From assembly GCA_017447185.1 (NCBI GenBank), contig JAFSOC010000040.1, forward strand, positions 1-64,000: a stretch of DNA of 64,000 nucleotides, read 5' to 3'. This stretch comes from Clostridia bacterium. Its GTDB lineage: Bacteria > Bacillota > Clostridia > Christensenellales > Aristaeellaceae. Below, in pieces: positions 7,241 to 14,170 of this stretch. The position numbers and the translations under genes were made by a program. Below the pieces are notes generated by a model, which saw nothing but the letters and a program-made list of their open reading frames with translations, made no database searches and was not told the DNA's origin. How positions within the stretch are numbered: position 1 is the first letter of the stretch; each line of letters begins with the position of its first letter.

Positions 7241-8272
7241 TTACCATTTGTTCCGGACTTTCTCTGCAAATCCCATAAGATTATGAATCTGCAGCTTCCG
7301 GCCGTCGTCCAGGGTCACCGTGCCGGAGAATTTCCCGAACACCTGGTGCTGATCGGAACAGATCACAAACAGGTCGATTTTCGCGCTGCGGTCCATGACC
7401 GGTTCAAAGGTCATTTCAAACCGGCCGTCATCGCTCGTAAAGCGCCAGGGGGAAAGATAGTCTTCCTTCCCGTCCTTCATCGGAATTTCAAAGAGGACCT
7501 GGCTGAGCTTATGAATTTTTCCGTTATAGAACAGCACGTTTTCGCTGGCGGCGGAAGTATCGCCGAAGCCATAGCCGATATTGAACCCGAAGGGAACGCC
7601 GTCCGCCAGGCCGGAAGCGGAACCCCAGTACCAGGTATTGTCATAGGTCCATACGCCGCGGCCCCAGTCCAGCACGGCAAAGGTATCCTCCGGCCTGCAG
7701 AGGTACTCCTTTCCCTTATGCCGGATCCACCCGGAAACCCGCATGCAGTTGATTTTCTGGTTATAATAGAACGCTTTCGGATGATCCTTATAGGGAGTGA
7801 CGATCACCATGGATTCCTCCGGCGCGTCGGTCAGCGTCAGGTCAAAGGTGATGCCGTCCTCCTTCGAAAAATGATCCATGTGGCCATACAGATGGCGGCA
7901 CATTCCGTCGTTGTCAAAGGAGATAGCATAGTCTTTTCCGGAAACACGGATATCCCCTTTCGCGCTGGTCGGCGGAAGGATGCGTTTCGCGAAGGCAGGA
8001 AGGTTGATCCGTGACGTCGTGATCTGGCTGTTCGTTTCAAAATCCAGCAGGGAGATGCTGTCCATGGTCATATAGCCATTATGATCCACGGTCAGGGCCA
8101 GCGCAAACCGGTCGGTGCAGACGGCGTAATAGTCCCATTCCTTGATCCGGAACGGACGGGCGGCTATCCGGCTGCGGTCGTAGGTTTTGATCAGGCTGGT
8201 GGCATATCCGGTTTCAGCCAGGCGCCCCTTCTCGTCATGAAGCGGCCCGGGAGTGACAATACGGTGCTGCAT
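7241..8272 (-). CDS. DUF2804 family protein (343 aa)
   Basis: Soluble protein matching the DUF2804 family as I remember it: an N-terminal PLHDEKGRLAETGYAT segment, a central WDYYAVCTDRFALALTV, the tryptophan-rich block FAVLDWGRGVWTYDNTWYWG and GFNIGYGFGDTSAASENV. The fold is predicted to be lipocalin/AttH-like with beta strands and a ligand pocket, but its ligand is not known. The ATG at 8272 is preceded by GGAGG at ten bases; the open frame runs seven codons further to a TTG with no ribosome binding site. It lies 27 bases downstream of the hydrogenase-like/EAL gene and may share its transcript. Confidence 0.8.
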   Translation of the reverse strand: MQHRIVTPGPLHDEKGRLAETGYATSLIKTYDRSRIAARPFRIKEWDYYAVCTDRFALALTVDHNGYMTMDSISLLDFETNSQITTSRINLPAFAKRILPPTSAKGDIRVSGKDYAISFDNDGMCRHLYGHMDHFSKEDGITFDLTLTDAPEESMVIVTPYKDHPKAFYYNQKINCMRVSGWIRHKGKEYLCRPEDTFAVLDWGRGVWTYDNTWYWGSASGLADGVPFGFNIGYGFGDTSAASENVLFYNGKIHKLSQVLFEIPMKDGKEDYLSPWRFTSDDGRFEMTFEPVMDRSAKIDLFVICSDQHQVFGKFSGTVTLDDGRKLQIHNLMGFAEKVRNKW

Positions 8273-8299
8273 GGGTTCTTTTTCCTCCTTCAACCCGCC

Positions 8300-10903
8300 T
8301 CAGTCATAGGTTTTCTTTTTCAGCCGCGACTCAAAATCTTCCTTCGGAAGCGGCTTGTCGAACAGGTATCCCTGTACGGTGTCGATGTTGACACTTCTCA
8401 GGAAATCCACCTGGTCCCAGCTTTCAACGCCCTCCGTGATGACGCTCATATCCAGTTCGCTGGCCATCTTGGCCACGTTCGCCACCACCACGCTGTCGCG
8501 CTTTTTATCGGTATGCCTGTCAATGAACGATTTATCCAACTTGAGCACATCGGCGGAGAAATCCCTGAGGATATTCAGGGACGAATAGCCTGTTCCGAAG
8601 TCATCGATGGCCATGGCGATTTCCGAGCTGTGCATCTCGCGCATAAACTTCCTGAGCCGGTCATTATCCTCTTCACTAACGGTTTCAGTGATTTCCACTT
8701 CGATATACTGCTTCGGGATATCATAAGCCTCCAGGATCTTCCGGATATTTTCAGAGAAATCGGGATTCGACAGGTTCTTGCGGGAGAAATTGGTTGAGAT
8801 ACGCACGGGATCAATACCTTCATCGATCCACCTGCGCAGGTCCCTGCATACCTGCTCGAAAATATAGAAGTCGAGCACACAGATTTTCTTTGTGGTTTCC
8901 AGCACAGGGATGAATTCGCCCGGAACGATGACCTCCCCGTCCCTGATCCAGCGTACCAGGGCCTCCGCGCCGGTAAGGGTCTTGGTTTTTGTGTTGACCT
9001 TCGGCTGATAGTATGGCTGGAACTCCCCGTTCGCCAGGGCTTCGTCAAAAATGGAAAGAATCTGCTTCTGGCGGATGGCCTTCCTGTGCATTTCGGGCGT
9101 GGAGAACAGATAGGGTACATGCTGTTCATACCTGGCGGCGTTCAGCGCCGTGGTGCACCGTCCGATGATGCCTTCACTGTCAATATTGTCATCGTCAATA
9201 TCCAGGCAGCCCGCAATGGCCTGCAGGGTTGTCATTTCCTCATGGCCGTCGATCACGGCGCTGATCTGGACACCCGAGGTCAGCTTCAGCACAGCGTCGG
9301 TCTTCTCCTTATGTACCACGAGGATGAAAGCATCCCCGGCCAGGCGTCCCGCGCACTCATCCTCGCCTGTATACGACCGAAGGCGCTCCGCGAAACGGAT
9401 CATGATCCGGTCGGCTTCCTGCTTTCCGTACTTTTTGTTGATCAGCCCGAAGCTCTTCACATTCAGGTAGAACGCGTTATAGCTCGTCAGCGTCCCCGCA
9501 GCCCAGATCCGGTTGATGAATGTCCTGAACCCGGCGGCATTCGGCAGCCCGGTCATGAGATCTGTCTCAGCGGCTTTCTTTACATACATATCCTTGAGAT
9601 AGTGGATACAGTTGTCCTTGTGGTTGAAGCCGTTGTGAATCGCGGTCGCCATCTCCAGGCAGGTGTCATATCCGCAGCAGGAGCAGTTGATATGCCGGGA
9701 GGCCTCATCGGTCTTGTTCATCTCCAGGAAAATACTCTCCAGCTCCTCGGGATCGGGGATGCGCAGGGAGCACTGCTCCGACCGGTCAGTATAGGCGCGC
9801 AGGTAATCCTCCAGCTTCAGGTGTGCAAACTGCCGGTTCAGGCAGGCAAGCCTTTCCTCCGGCGTGGCATTCCGGGACCAGGCGCTGCCCGCGGTATCCT
9901 TCTGGACCGCCTGCCGGATATCATGCAGATGATACAGGGAATAATCGGTGGCGGACAGGGTCATATCGGTACCGGTACCGCAGATGCAGCCCTTCTCGCA
10001 GTTGAGCGCGTCCACAAAGAGGAACGGCGTTTTTCCGTCGCGCAGGGCTGTGCTGTTTTTCTCCAGGTAATGAAACAGCCTTTTCTCCCCCTCCACCTGG
10101 CGAATGAACGCGTCGGAGCCAAGAAGCCACAGAACATTTTCCTTCAGTCCGCCCGGCATCGGGTAAACCGAACCCAGGCCGTACTCGATTTCATCCCTGC
10201 AGGGTTCCCCGTAGAGGCTGTGTTTTTCCACATAGTCCATCAGATGCGCAAAGGTCACGTTGTAGCTGACATACCCGTGATTGTTCGGATCATCGATCTC
10301 CATCTTCTTGGCGATACACGGACTGATGAAGGCAAGCCGGTCCGTGATGCCGAGCTCCTTCCGCGCGTAGATGGCTGCGCACATGAGCGGGCTCTGCACA
10401 GGGAAGAGCTTCGGGAGCAGTTCCGGCATATACCGTTCGATGTAGCCCACCACCGCCGGGCAGGGCTGGGAGATGCCGCCTGTAAAGTCATACTTCTGTA
10501 TATAGTTGATATATCCCCAGGTGGTGATATCGGCGCCGAAGGAAACGCTGACAATCCGGTTCACGCCCAGCTCCTTCAGTTTGCCGAAAACCCTGTCATA
10601 CGTATCCGGATAATTCGCAGGGAACGATGGCGCAACCAGGAGGGAGATCTTCTCCCCCTTCTCCAGGTCCGCAAAGAACCGTTCCGTATCATCCCTGTAG
10701 TCACGGGCGTTATGTTCACAGATATCAAAGCAGGCGCCGCAGGACACGCAGAGGCTGCCGTCCACCACAATCCGGGAACTGCCGTTTTCATCCGGCTCGG
10801 TGGAGACACAGGCCCCGATGCAGCTGCACGCGCGGATGCACTTGTTGCAGCCGATACATCTGTCATTTGTATAGACGAGTCCCTGCTGTATCATATCCCC
10901 CAT
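8300..10903 (-). CDS. [FeFe]-hydrogenase-like sensor fused to GGDEF (degenerate) and EAL domains
   Basis: Cytoplasmic 867-residue signalling protein. In order: a 2x[4Fe-4S] ferredoxin domain (Cys16, 19, 22, 26 and Cys52, 55, 58, 62); an [FeFe]-hydrogenase large-subunit-like domain with the three H-cluster loops reduced to SQPCPA (Cys148), SPCIAKK (Cys196) and NCEKGC (Cys302, Cys306); a further Fe-S segment (CSCCGYDTC, near residue 405); a GGDEF-like domain whose signature has become AGDAF; and an EAL domain with GAEALVRW, IDDFGTGYSS and TEGVES intact. All four Cys ligands of the H-cluster [4Fe-4S] core are present, but the Cys before Cys148, the proton shuttle of catalytic enzymes, is Pro, as expected for sensory (HydS-like) proteins. 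The likely output is c-di-GMP hydrolysis tuned by H2 or redox state. A good promoter lies at 11017-11045. Confidence 0.87.
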   Translation of the reverse strand: MGDMIQQGLVYTNDRCIGCNKCIRACSCIGACVSTEPDENGSSRIVVDGSLCVSCGACFDICEHNARDYRDDTERFFADLEKGEKISLLVAPSFPANYPDTYDRVFGKLKELGVNRIVSVSFGADITTWGYINYIQKYDFTGGISQPCPAVVGYIERYMPELLPKLFPVQSPLMCAAIYARKELGITDRLAFISPCIAKKMEIDDPNNHGYVSYNVTFAHLMDYVEKHSLYGEPCRDEIEYGLGSVYPMPGGLKENVLWLLGSDAFIRQVEGEKRLFHYLEKNSTALRDGKTPFLFVDALNCEKGCICGTGTDMTLSATDYSLYHLHDIRQAVQKDTAGSAWSRNATPEERLACLNRQFAHLKLEDYLRAYTDRSEQCSLRIPDPEELESIFLEMNKTDEASRHINCSCCGYDTCLEMATAIHNGFNHKDNCIHYLKDMYVKKAAETDLMTGLPNAAGFRTFINRIWAAGTLTSYNAFYLNVKSFGLINKKYGKQEADRIMIRFAERLRSYTGEDECAGRLAGDAFILVVHKEKTDAVLKLTSGVQISAVIDGHEEMTTLQAIAGCLDIDDDNIDSEGIIGRCTTALNAARYEQHVPYLFSTPEMHRKAIRQKQILSIFDEALANGEFQPYYQPKVNTKTKTLTGAEALVRWIRDGEVIVPGEFIPVLETTKKICVLDFYIFEQVCRDLRRWIDEGIDPVRISTNFSRKNLSNPDFSENIRKILEAYDIPKQYIEVEITETVSEEDNDRLRKFMREMHSSEIAMAIDDFGTGYSSLNILRDFSADVLKLDKSFIDRHTDKKRDSVVVANVAKMASELDMSVITEGVESWDQVDFLRSVNIDTVQGYLFDKPLPKEDFESRLKKKTYD

Positions 10904-11016
10904 TTTCCGTCTCTCCTCCCCCGGGAGCCTGCAGCCGGCTTCGCTGCCGGTGCTCCGGGATCTGCTTGCACCGTTCTCTTCTCTTTTTCCGTTTCGGACT
11001 GGATTTGCTTACTGCT

Positions 11017-11045
11017 ACTATACATTTTTCGGCCTGTTTTCGCAA
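11017..11045 (-). promoter_or_regulatory. Sigma-A-type promoter for the hydrogenase-like/EAL gene
   Basis: Read on the minus strand: TTGCGA (11040-11045), a 17-base spacer and TATAGT (11017-11022). It points at the gene starting at 10903 and leaves a leader of about 105 bases. That leader contains a GC-rich inverted repeat (CGGAGCACC...GGCTCCCG, about 10920-10957) of unknown role. Confidence 0.6.
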
Positions 11046-11170
11046 CAGGTTTATTTCCGCAATACACCTGCAACGGCAGCCGGATCCGAAAAAAACAGGC
11101 CCGCGGAGTGCTGTTTCCTCCGGCGGGCTCTGATACCAGCGTACTGCGGTTCACCTGGGACTAAACAGGA

Positions 11171-11433
11171 TCAGTTTTCCAGTTTTTGATAGACCACTTC
11201 CGTATTGTTAAACACATGATAAATCAGCAAATTCCCGTCTTCCACCTTGCACCTTACCGTAACCGATTCAGGCGAATTGGTTAAATAGAGACATTGTAAT
11301 TGTCTTCCGTAAGCCTGGTCCATACGCCAAGAAACGGCTGAATCTGATCCGGCTGGCTGACCAGCGCAAAAGAAATGTTCACAACGGATAATGCCATCAC
11401 GAAAGCTGCCAGGAAAGCGATTGTTTTCTTCAT
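11171..11433 (-). pseudogene. Small secreted protein interrupted by a frameshift
   Basis: An ATG at 11433 opens a clear signal peptide (MKKTIAFLAAFVMALSVVNI) and runs to a stop at 11281 (...GVWTRLTEDNYNVSI). The neighbouring frame continues without pause from about 11290 to a stop at 11171 with YLTNSPESVTVRCKVEDG and VFNNTEVVYQKLEN. Joining the frames after DNYNVS gives one smooth product of about 87 residues. A one-base indel near 11288 explains it. The gene keeps a strong promoter at 11491-11519. Either the gene is recently broken, the assembly has an error, or the 50-residue product is made as it stands. I do not recognise the family. Confidence 0.6.
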
Positions 11434-11490
11434 TCCGGTTTTCTTCCAATGTCTGAAAGCTATGAATAGGTCTGTAGTAATCTTTTCTAA

Positions 11491-11519
11491 AATATACCAT
11501 ATGAAAAGAGTATGGTCAA
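11491..11519 (-). promoter_or_regulatory. Promoter of the small secreted protein gene
   Basis: On the minus strand TTGACC (11514-11519), 17 bases, TATATT (11491-11496). It is back to back with the serA promoter, only six bases away. Confidence 0.6.
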
Positions 11520-11524
11520 AAAGC

Positions 11525-11553
11525 TTGACCGGACGGATTGTCTGTGCTAGCAT
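11525..11553 (+). promoter_or_regulatory. Promoter of serA
   Basis: TTGACC (11525-11530), 17-base spacer, TAGCAT (11548-11553), about 25 bases before the serA start. The -35 boxes of this and the divergent promoter together form TTGACCAT...AGCTTGACC around 11514-11530, so one bound factor could affect both. Confidence 0.55.
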
Positions 11554-11577
11554 TCTGCCTTGAACGAAAGGAAGCGG

Positions 11578-12762
11578 ATGAAGATGAAAGAACGGAAAAT
11601 CTATTGCCTGAACAATATCGCGAAGATCGGAACGGACGGTTTCCGTTCCGGCTATACCCTGATCGACTCCATGGACGAAGCGGCCGGTGTGCTGGTACGC
11701 TCCGCCGACATGAAGGAAATGGTGTTCCCTGCCGGGCTCCGGGCGATTGCCCGGGCCGGTGCCGGCGTCAACAACATCCCGCTGGACCGCTGCGCGGAGG
11801 AAGGCATCGTGGTCTTCAACACGCCCGGCGCCAATGCGAACTCCGTCAAGGAGCTGGTGCTGTGCGGCATGCTGCTGGCTGCCCGGGACGTTGCCGGCGG
11901 CATCTCCTGGGTCCGTGAAAACGCTGCGGACGAGAACATTGCCAAGACGACGGAAAAGGCCAAGAAGGCTTTCGCCGGAAACGAACTGACCGGCAAAACG
12001 CTGGGCGTCATCGGCCTGGGTGCCATCGGTGTGCTGGTGGCCAATGCTGCGGTTTCCCTCGGGATGAAGGTATACGGATTCGACCCCTACCTGTCCGTCA
12101 ACTCCGCCTGGAACCTTTCCCCGATGGTCATTCACGCGGAAAAGATCGAAGAGATCTATGCCGTCAGCGACTATATCACCATTCATGTTCCCGCCACCGC
12201 GAGTACGAAGGGCATGATCGGGGCGGAGGCGATCGCCCAGATGAAGCAGGGTGCGATCCTGCTGAACTTCGCCCGGGATACCCTGGTGGATGAGAAGGCC
12301 CTGGCGGAAGCGCTGGAATCCGGCGCCGTGAAGCGCTATGTATCCGATTTCCCGACGCCCGTCAGCGCGCACCTGAAGAACGCGATCGTGATTCCGCACC
12401 TGGGTGCATCCACCGAAGAGGCGGAGGACAACTGCGCGGTCATGGCGGTAAAGGAACTGCAGGATTACCTGGACAACGGCAATATCCATAACTCCGTCAA
12501 CTATCCGGAGATCAACCTCGGCGTCTGCGAAACGGAAGCCCGGGTCGGCATCCTGCACCGGAACATTCCGAACATGCTGAGCCAGATCACGACCTTCTTT
12601 GGCAACCAGGGACTGAACATTGAAAACCTGGCCAACAAGAGCCGCGGCGATTACGCCTATACGCTGCTGGACATCAGCCACCCGATGCCTCATGACACGG
12701 TGGAACGCCTGAAAGAGATCAGCGGCGTGATCCGCGTGCGCCGGATTGTGGAAAACAAATAA
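11578..12762 (+). CDS. serA: D-3-phosphoglycerate dehydrogenase
   Basis: NAD-dependent enzyme that oxidises 3-phosphoglycerate to 3-phosphohydroxypyruvate, the first step of serine synthesis. The 394 residues contain the substrate-side RAGAGVNNIPLDRCAEEGI, the NAD-binding Rossmann loop LGVIGLGAIG, FARDTLVDE (the catalytic Arg region), the catalytic His in HLGASTEEAE and a C-terminal ACT domain (RNIPNMLSQITTFFGNQGLN), which normally gives serine feedback control. The start is ATG 11578 with AAAGGA six bases before it. A strong terminator follows the stop. A ThrH-type phosphoserine phosphatase candidate lies at 58755-59354, so two serine-pathway genes sit in this window, though far apart. Confidence 0.92.
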   Translation: MKMKERKIYCLNNIAKIGTDGFRSGYTLIDSMDEAAGVLVRSADMKEMVFPAGLRAIARAGAGVNNIPLDRCAEEGIVVFNTPGANANSVKELVLCGMLLAARDVAGGISWVRENAADENIAKTTEKAKKAFAGNELTGKTLGVIGLGAIGVLVANAAVSLGMKVYGFDPYLSVNSAWNLSPMVIHAEKIEEIYAVSDYITIHVPATASTKGMIGAEAIAQMKQGAILLNFARDTLVDEKALAEALESGAVKRYVSDFPTPVSAHLKNAIVIPHLGASTEEAEDNCAVMAVKELQDYLDNGNIHNSVNYPEINLGVCETEARVGILHRNIPNMLSQITTFFGNQGLNIENLANKSRGDYAYTLLDISHPMPHDTVERLKEISGVIRVRRIVENK

Positions 12763-12768
12763 GGCATG

Positions 12769-12806
12769 AAAAAAGGATTCTCCCCACAGGGAGAATCCTC
12801 TTTTTT
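12769..12806 (+). terminator. Rho-independent terminator after serA
   Basis: GGATTCTCCC / CACA / GGGAGAATCC hairpin followed by TCTTTTTT. Confidence 0.85.
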
Positions 12807-12812
12807 GATTGA

Positions 12813-12858
12813 TTACTTGAAATACCGTTCCAGCAGTCCCTTGAAGGCTTTGCCGGAC
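12813..12858 (-). repeat. Rubrerythrin 3'-end remnant, copy C
   Basis: On the minus strand this stretch reads through to TAA as ..[13 protein letters not shown], almost the exact tail of the rubrerythrin at 13496-14038 ([14 protein letters not shown]). About 33 of 35 bases match in the core; three bases are missing next to the stop. It directly follows the stop of the 81-residue membrane gene. There is no rubrerythrin body in front of it. Confidence 0.8.
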
Positions 12859-12859
12859 C

Positions 12860-13105
12860 TTATCGTTCAGAAGTGTTTTTCCGGATTTCATCCGTGTTCT
12901 CAATCAACTGGCCGAATCCGTAAGCGAAGAAGGAGCCGAGCCAGGATGCCAGAGAACCAAAGATGATCGTAATGATGCCTGAAACAGTGGACTGTTCGGT
13001 CCCGTTGATGATGCCGATGATGCCGGTGATCACCGAAATGATGATGCCCAGCCAGCAGATCACCTTTGCAAGCGCCTTGATTTTCGAGCCGATATTGTTG
13101 AACAT
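12860..13105 (-). CDS. Small two-helix membrane protein (81 aa)
   Basis: Begins MFNNIGSKIKALAKVICWLG and has two hydrophobic segments (about residues 14-34, rich in Ile and Gly, and 41-63), ending in a polar tail ENTDEIRKNTSER. This matches small membrane proteins common in Clostridia with no assigned role. AAGGAG lies about 12 bases before the ATG; a nearer ATG at 13112 in another frame would give a Gln/Arg-rich product and is rejected. The gene is bracketed by rubrerythrin-tail remnants B (upstream) and C (downstream). Confidence 0.72.
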   Translation of the reverse strand: MFNNIGSKIKALAKVICWLGIIISVITGIIGIINGTEQSTVSGIITIIFGSLASWLGSFFAYGFGQLIENTDEIRKNTSER

Positions 13106-13130
13106 ACGGCATTGCTCTCCTTGTTAAGGA

Positions 13131-13183
13131 TTACTTCCCGAAGTACCGATCCGGCAGTCCCCTGAAGGATTTGCCCTGACAGG
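13131..13183 (-). repeat. Rubrerythrin 3'-end remnant, copy B
   Basis: On the minus strand it encodes GKSFRGLPDRYFGK followed by TAA, the same ending as rubrerythrin. About 45 of 53 bases agree with the true rubrerythrin end (13496-13548); beyond that similarity stops. It lies between the stop of the 79-residue HhH gene and the start of the membrane gene. Confidence 0.8.
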
Positions 13184-13191
13184 CTGTGACA

Positions 13192-13431
13192 TCAGGATTC
13201 CCCGCCGACTGGCTGCGATGTATACTGTGCCTGTGCATCAAGAATGCCGTCCGCAATCACCGGACCGATTCCCCGGATGAGCAGGAGGTCTTCTCTTGAC
13301 AGGGTACGCAGCTGCGCAAGCGTATTTATACCCGCCTTCAGCAGACAGCGCTTTGAATGGGGACAGGTGATTACCTGATCCAGCTCAGAGAGCGGAAGAT
13401 CCACACACCTTTTCCGCCCGGCTCCTTTCAT
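13192..13431 (-). CDS. Helix-hairpin-helix (RNA polymerase alpha-CTD-like) small protein (79 aa)
   Basis: ATG at 13431 with a perfect AGGAGG six bases upstream; the frame is open further but without any start signal. The protein begins MKGAGRKRCVDLPLSELDQV and carries CLLKAGINTLAQLRTLSRED followed by LLLIRGIGPVIADGILDA, the pattern of the C-terminal domain of RNA polymerase alpha and other helix-hairpin-helix DNA-binding modules. It could be a stand-alone DNA-binding or RNA-polymerase-interacting adaptor. It follows the rubrerythrin terminator and is itself followed by rubrerythrin-tail remnant B. Confidence 0.75.
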   Translation of the reverse strand: MKGAGRKRCVDLPLSELDQVITCPHSKRCLLKAGINTLAQLRTLSREDLLLIRGIGPVIADGILDAQAQYTSQPVGGES

Positions 13432-13459
13432 GAGCTGCCTCCTATCATGTCTGCACAGA

Positions 13460-13485
13460 CCAAAAAGGGCGGAATTCCGCCCTCT
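13460..13485 (-). terminator. Terminator of rubrerythrin
   Basis: On the minus strand AGGGCGG AATT CCGCCCT followed by TTTTT, ten bases after the rubrerythrin stop. Confidence 0.8.
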
Positions 13486-13495
13486 CTGTTGATGA

Positions 13496-14038
13496 TTACT
13501 TCCCGAAGTACCGTTCCAGCAGGCCTTTGAAGGCTTTGCCGTGACGGGCTTCGTCGCGGGCCATTTCATGCACGGTGTCATGGATGGCATCCAGGCCGAG
13601 TTCCTTGGCTTTCTTGGCCAGGTCGGTCTTTCCCTGGGTGGCGCCGTTTTCGGCTTCCACGCGGACGCGCAGGTTTTCCTTGGTGCTGGGGGAAACAACT
13701 TCGCCCAGCAGCTCGGCAAACTTGGCAGCGTGCTCCGCTTCCTCGAATGCGGCGGTCTTCCAGTATTCCGCGATCTCCGGATAGCCTTCACGGGCAGCAG
13801 CGCGGCCCATGGCCAGGTACATACCGACTTCACAGCACTCCCCTTCAAAGTTGGAGCGCAGGCCGGCCTTGATCTCTTCCGGCACATCCTTGGCGATGCC
13901 GATCACATGTTCGGCGGCCCAGGTCATTTCGCCTTCCTGCTTGATGAACTTTTCACCGGGCACTTTGCAGACCGGGCACTTCTCCGGCGGTTCGGGTCCT
14001 TCATGTACGTAGCCGCATACAGGGCATACCCACTTCAT
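13496..14038 (-). CDS. rbr: Rubrerythrin with N-terminal rubredoxin domain (reverse rubrerythrin)
   Basis: Peroxide-reducing diiron protein of 180 residues protecting anaerobes from oxidative stress. The N-terminus is a rubredoxin domain ([10 protein letters not shown]...[11 protein letters not shown]), placed before the ferritin-like four-helix bundle, the reverse order of classical rubrerythrin. The diiron ligands are seen in [34 protein letters not shown] and [11 protein letters not shown], which carry the expected Glu and ExxH positions. GGAGG stands nine bases before the ATG. It has its own promoter and terminator, so it is probably monocistronic. Its 3' end is repeated twice downstream (copies B and C). 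Confidence 0.93.
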   Translation of the reverse strand: MKWVCPVCGYVHEGPEPPEKCPVCKVPGEKFIKQEGEMTWAAEHVIGIAKDVPEEIKAGLRSNFEGECCEVGMYLAMGRAAAREGYPEIAEYWKTAAFEEAEHAAKFAELLGEVVSPSTKENLRVRVEAENGATQGKTDLAKKAKELGLDAIHDTVHEMARDEARHGKAFKGLLERYFGK

Positions 14039-14095
14039 AATTTTTTACCTCCAAAATATTTTATTTTTCTTTTATTCGGCACTTGCCGTGAATGG

Positions 14096-14124
14096 ATTAT
14101 ATCATCCGGCAGAGAAAAAAGCAA
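14096..14124 (-). promoter_or_regulatory. Promoter of rubrerythrin
   Basis: On the minus strand TTGCTT (14119-14124), 17 bases, TATAAT (14096-14101). An inverted repeat CACGGCAAGTGCCG lies just downstream of the -10 box (about 14076-14090) and could be an operator or the start of the transcript. Confidence 0.6.
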
Positions 14125-14158
14125 ACAGGCAGCGCAAAAATCTGCGCTGCCTGTTTTT
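14115..14158 (-). terminator. Terminator of the pot operon
   Basis: Perfect 14-base arms AAACAGGCAGCGCA / TGCGCTGCCTGTTT with a six-base loop, U-rich on the minus strand (TTTGCTTTTTT). It stands directly after potD and touches the rubrerythrin -35 box. The T-run on the plus side means it could work both ways. Confidence 0.82.
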
Positions 14159-14170
14159 TACTGTGTTCTG

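Noticed and set aside
8300..10903. Catalytic [FeFe]-hydrogenase
   Set aside because: The proton-shuttle Cys before Cys148 is Pro, loops are reduced, and the domain is fused to signalling domains, so a sensor is more likely than an H2-producing enzyme.
12900..13112. 70-codon frame from ATG 13112 (start nearer to AAGGAG)
   Set aside because: The product is Gln/Arg/His-rich without any structure, while the overlapping frame from 13105 gives a clean two-helix membrane protein.
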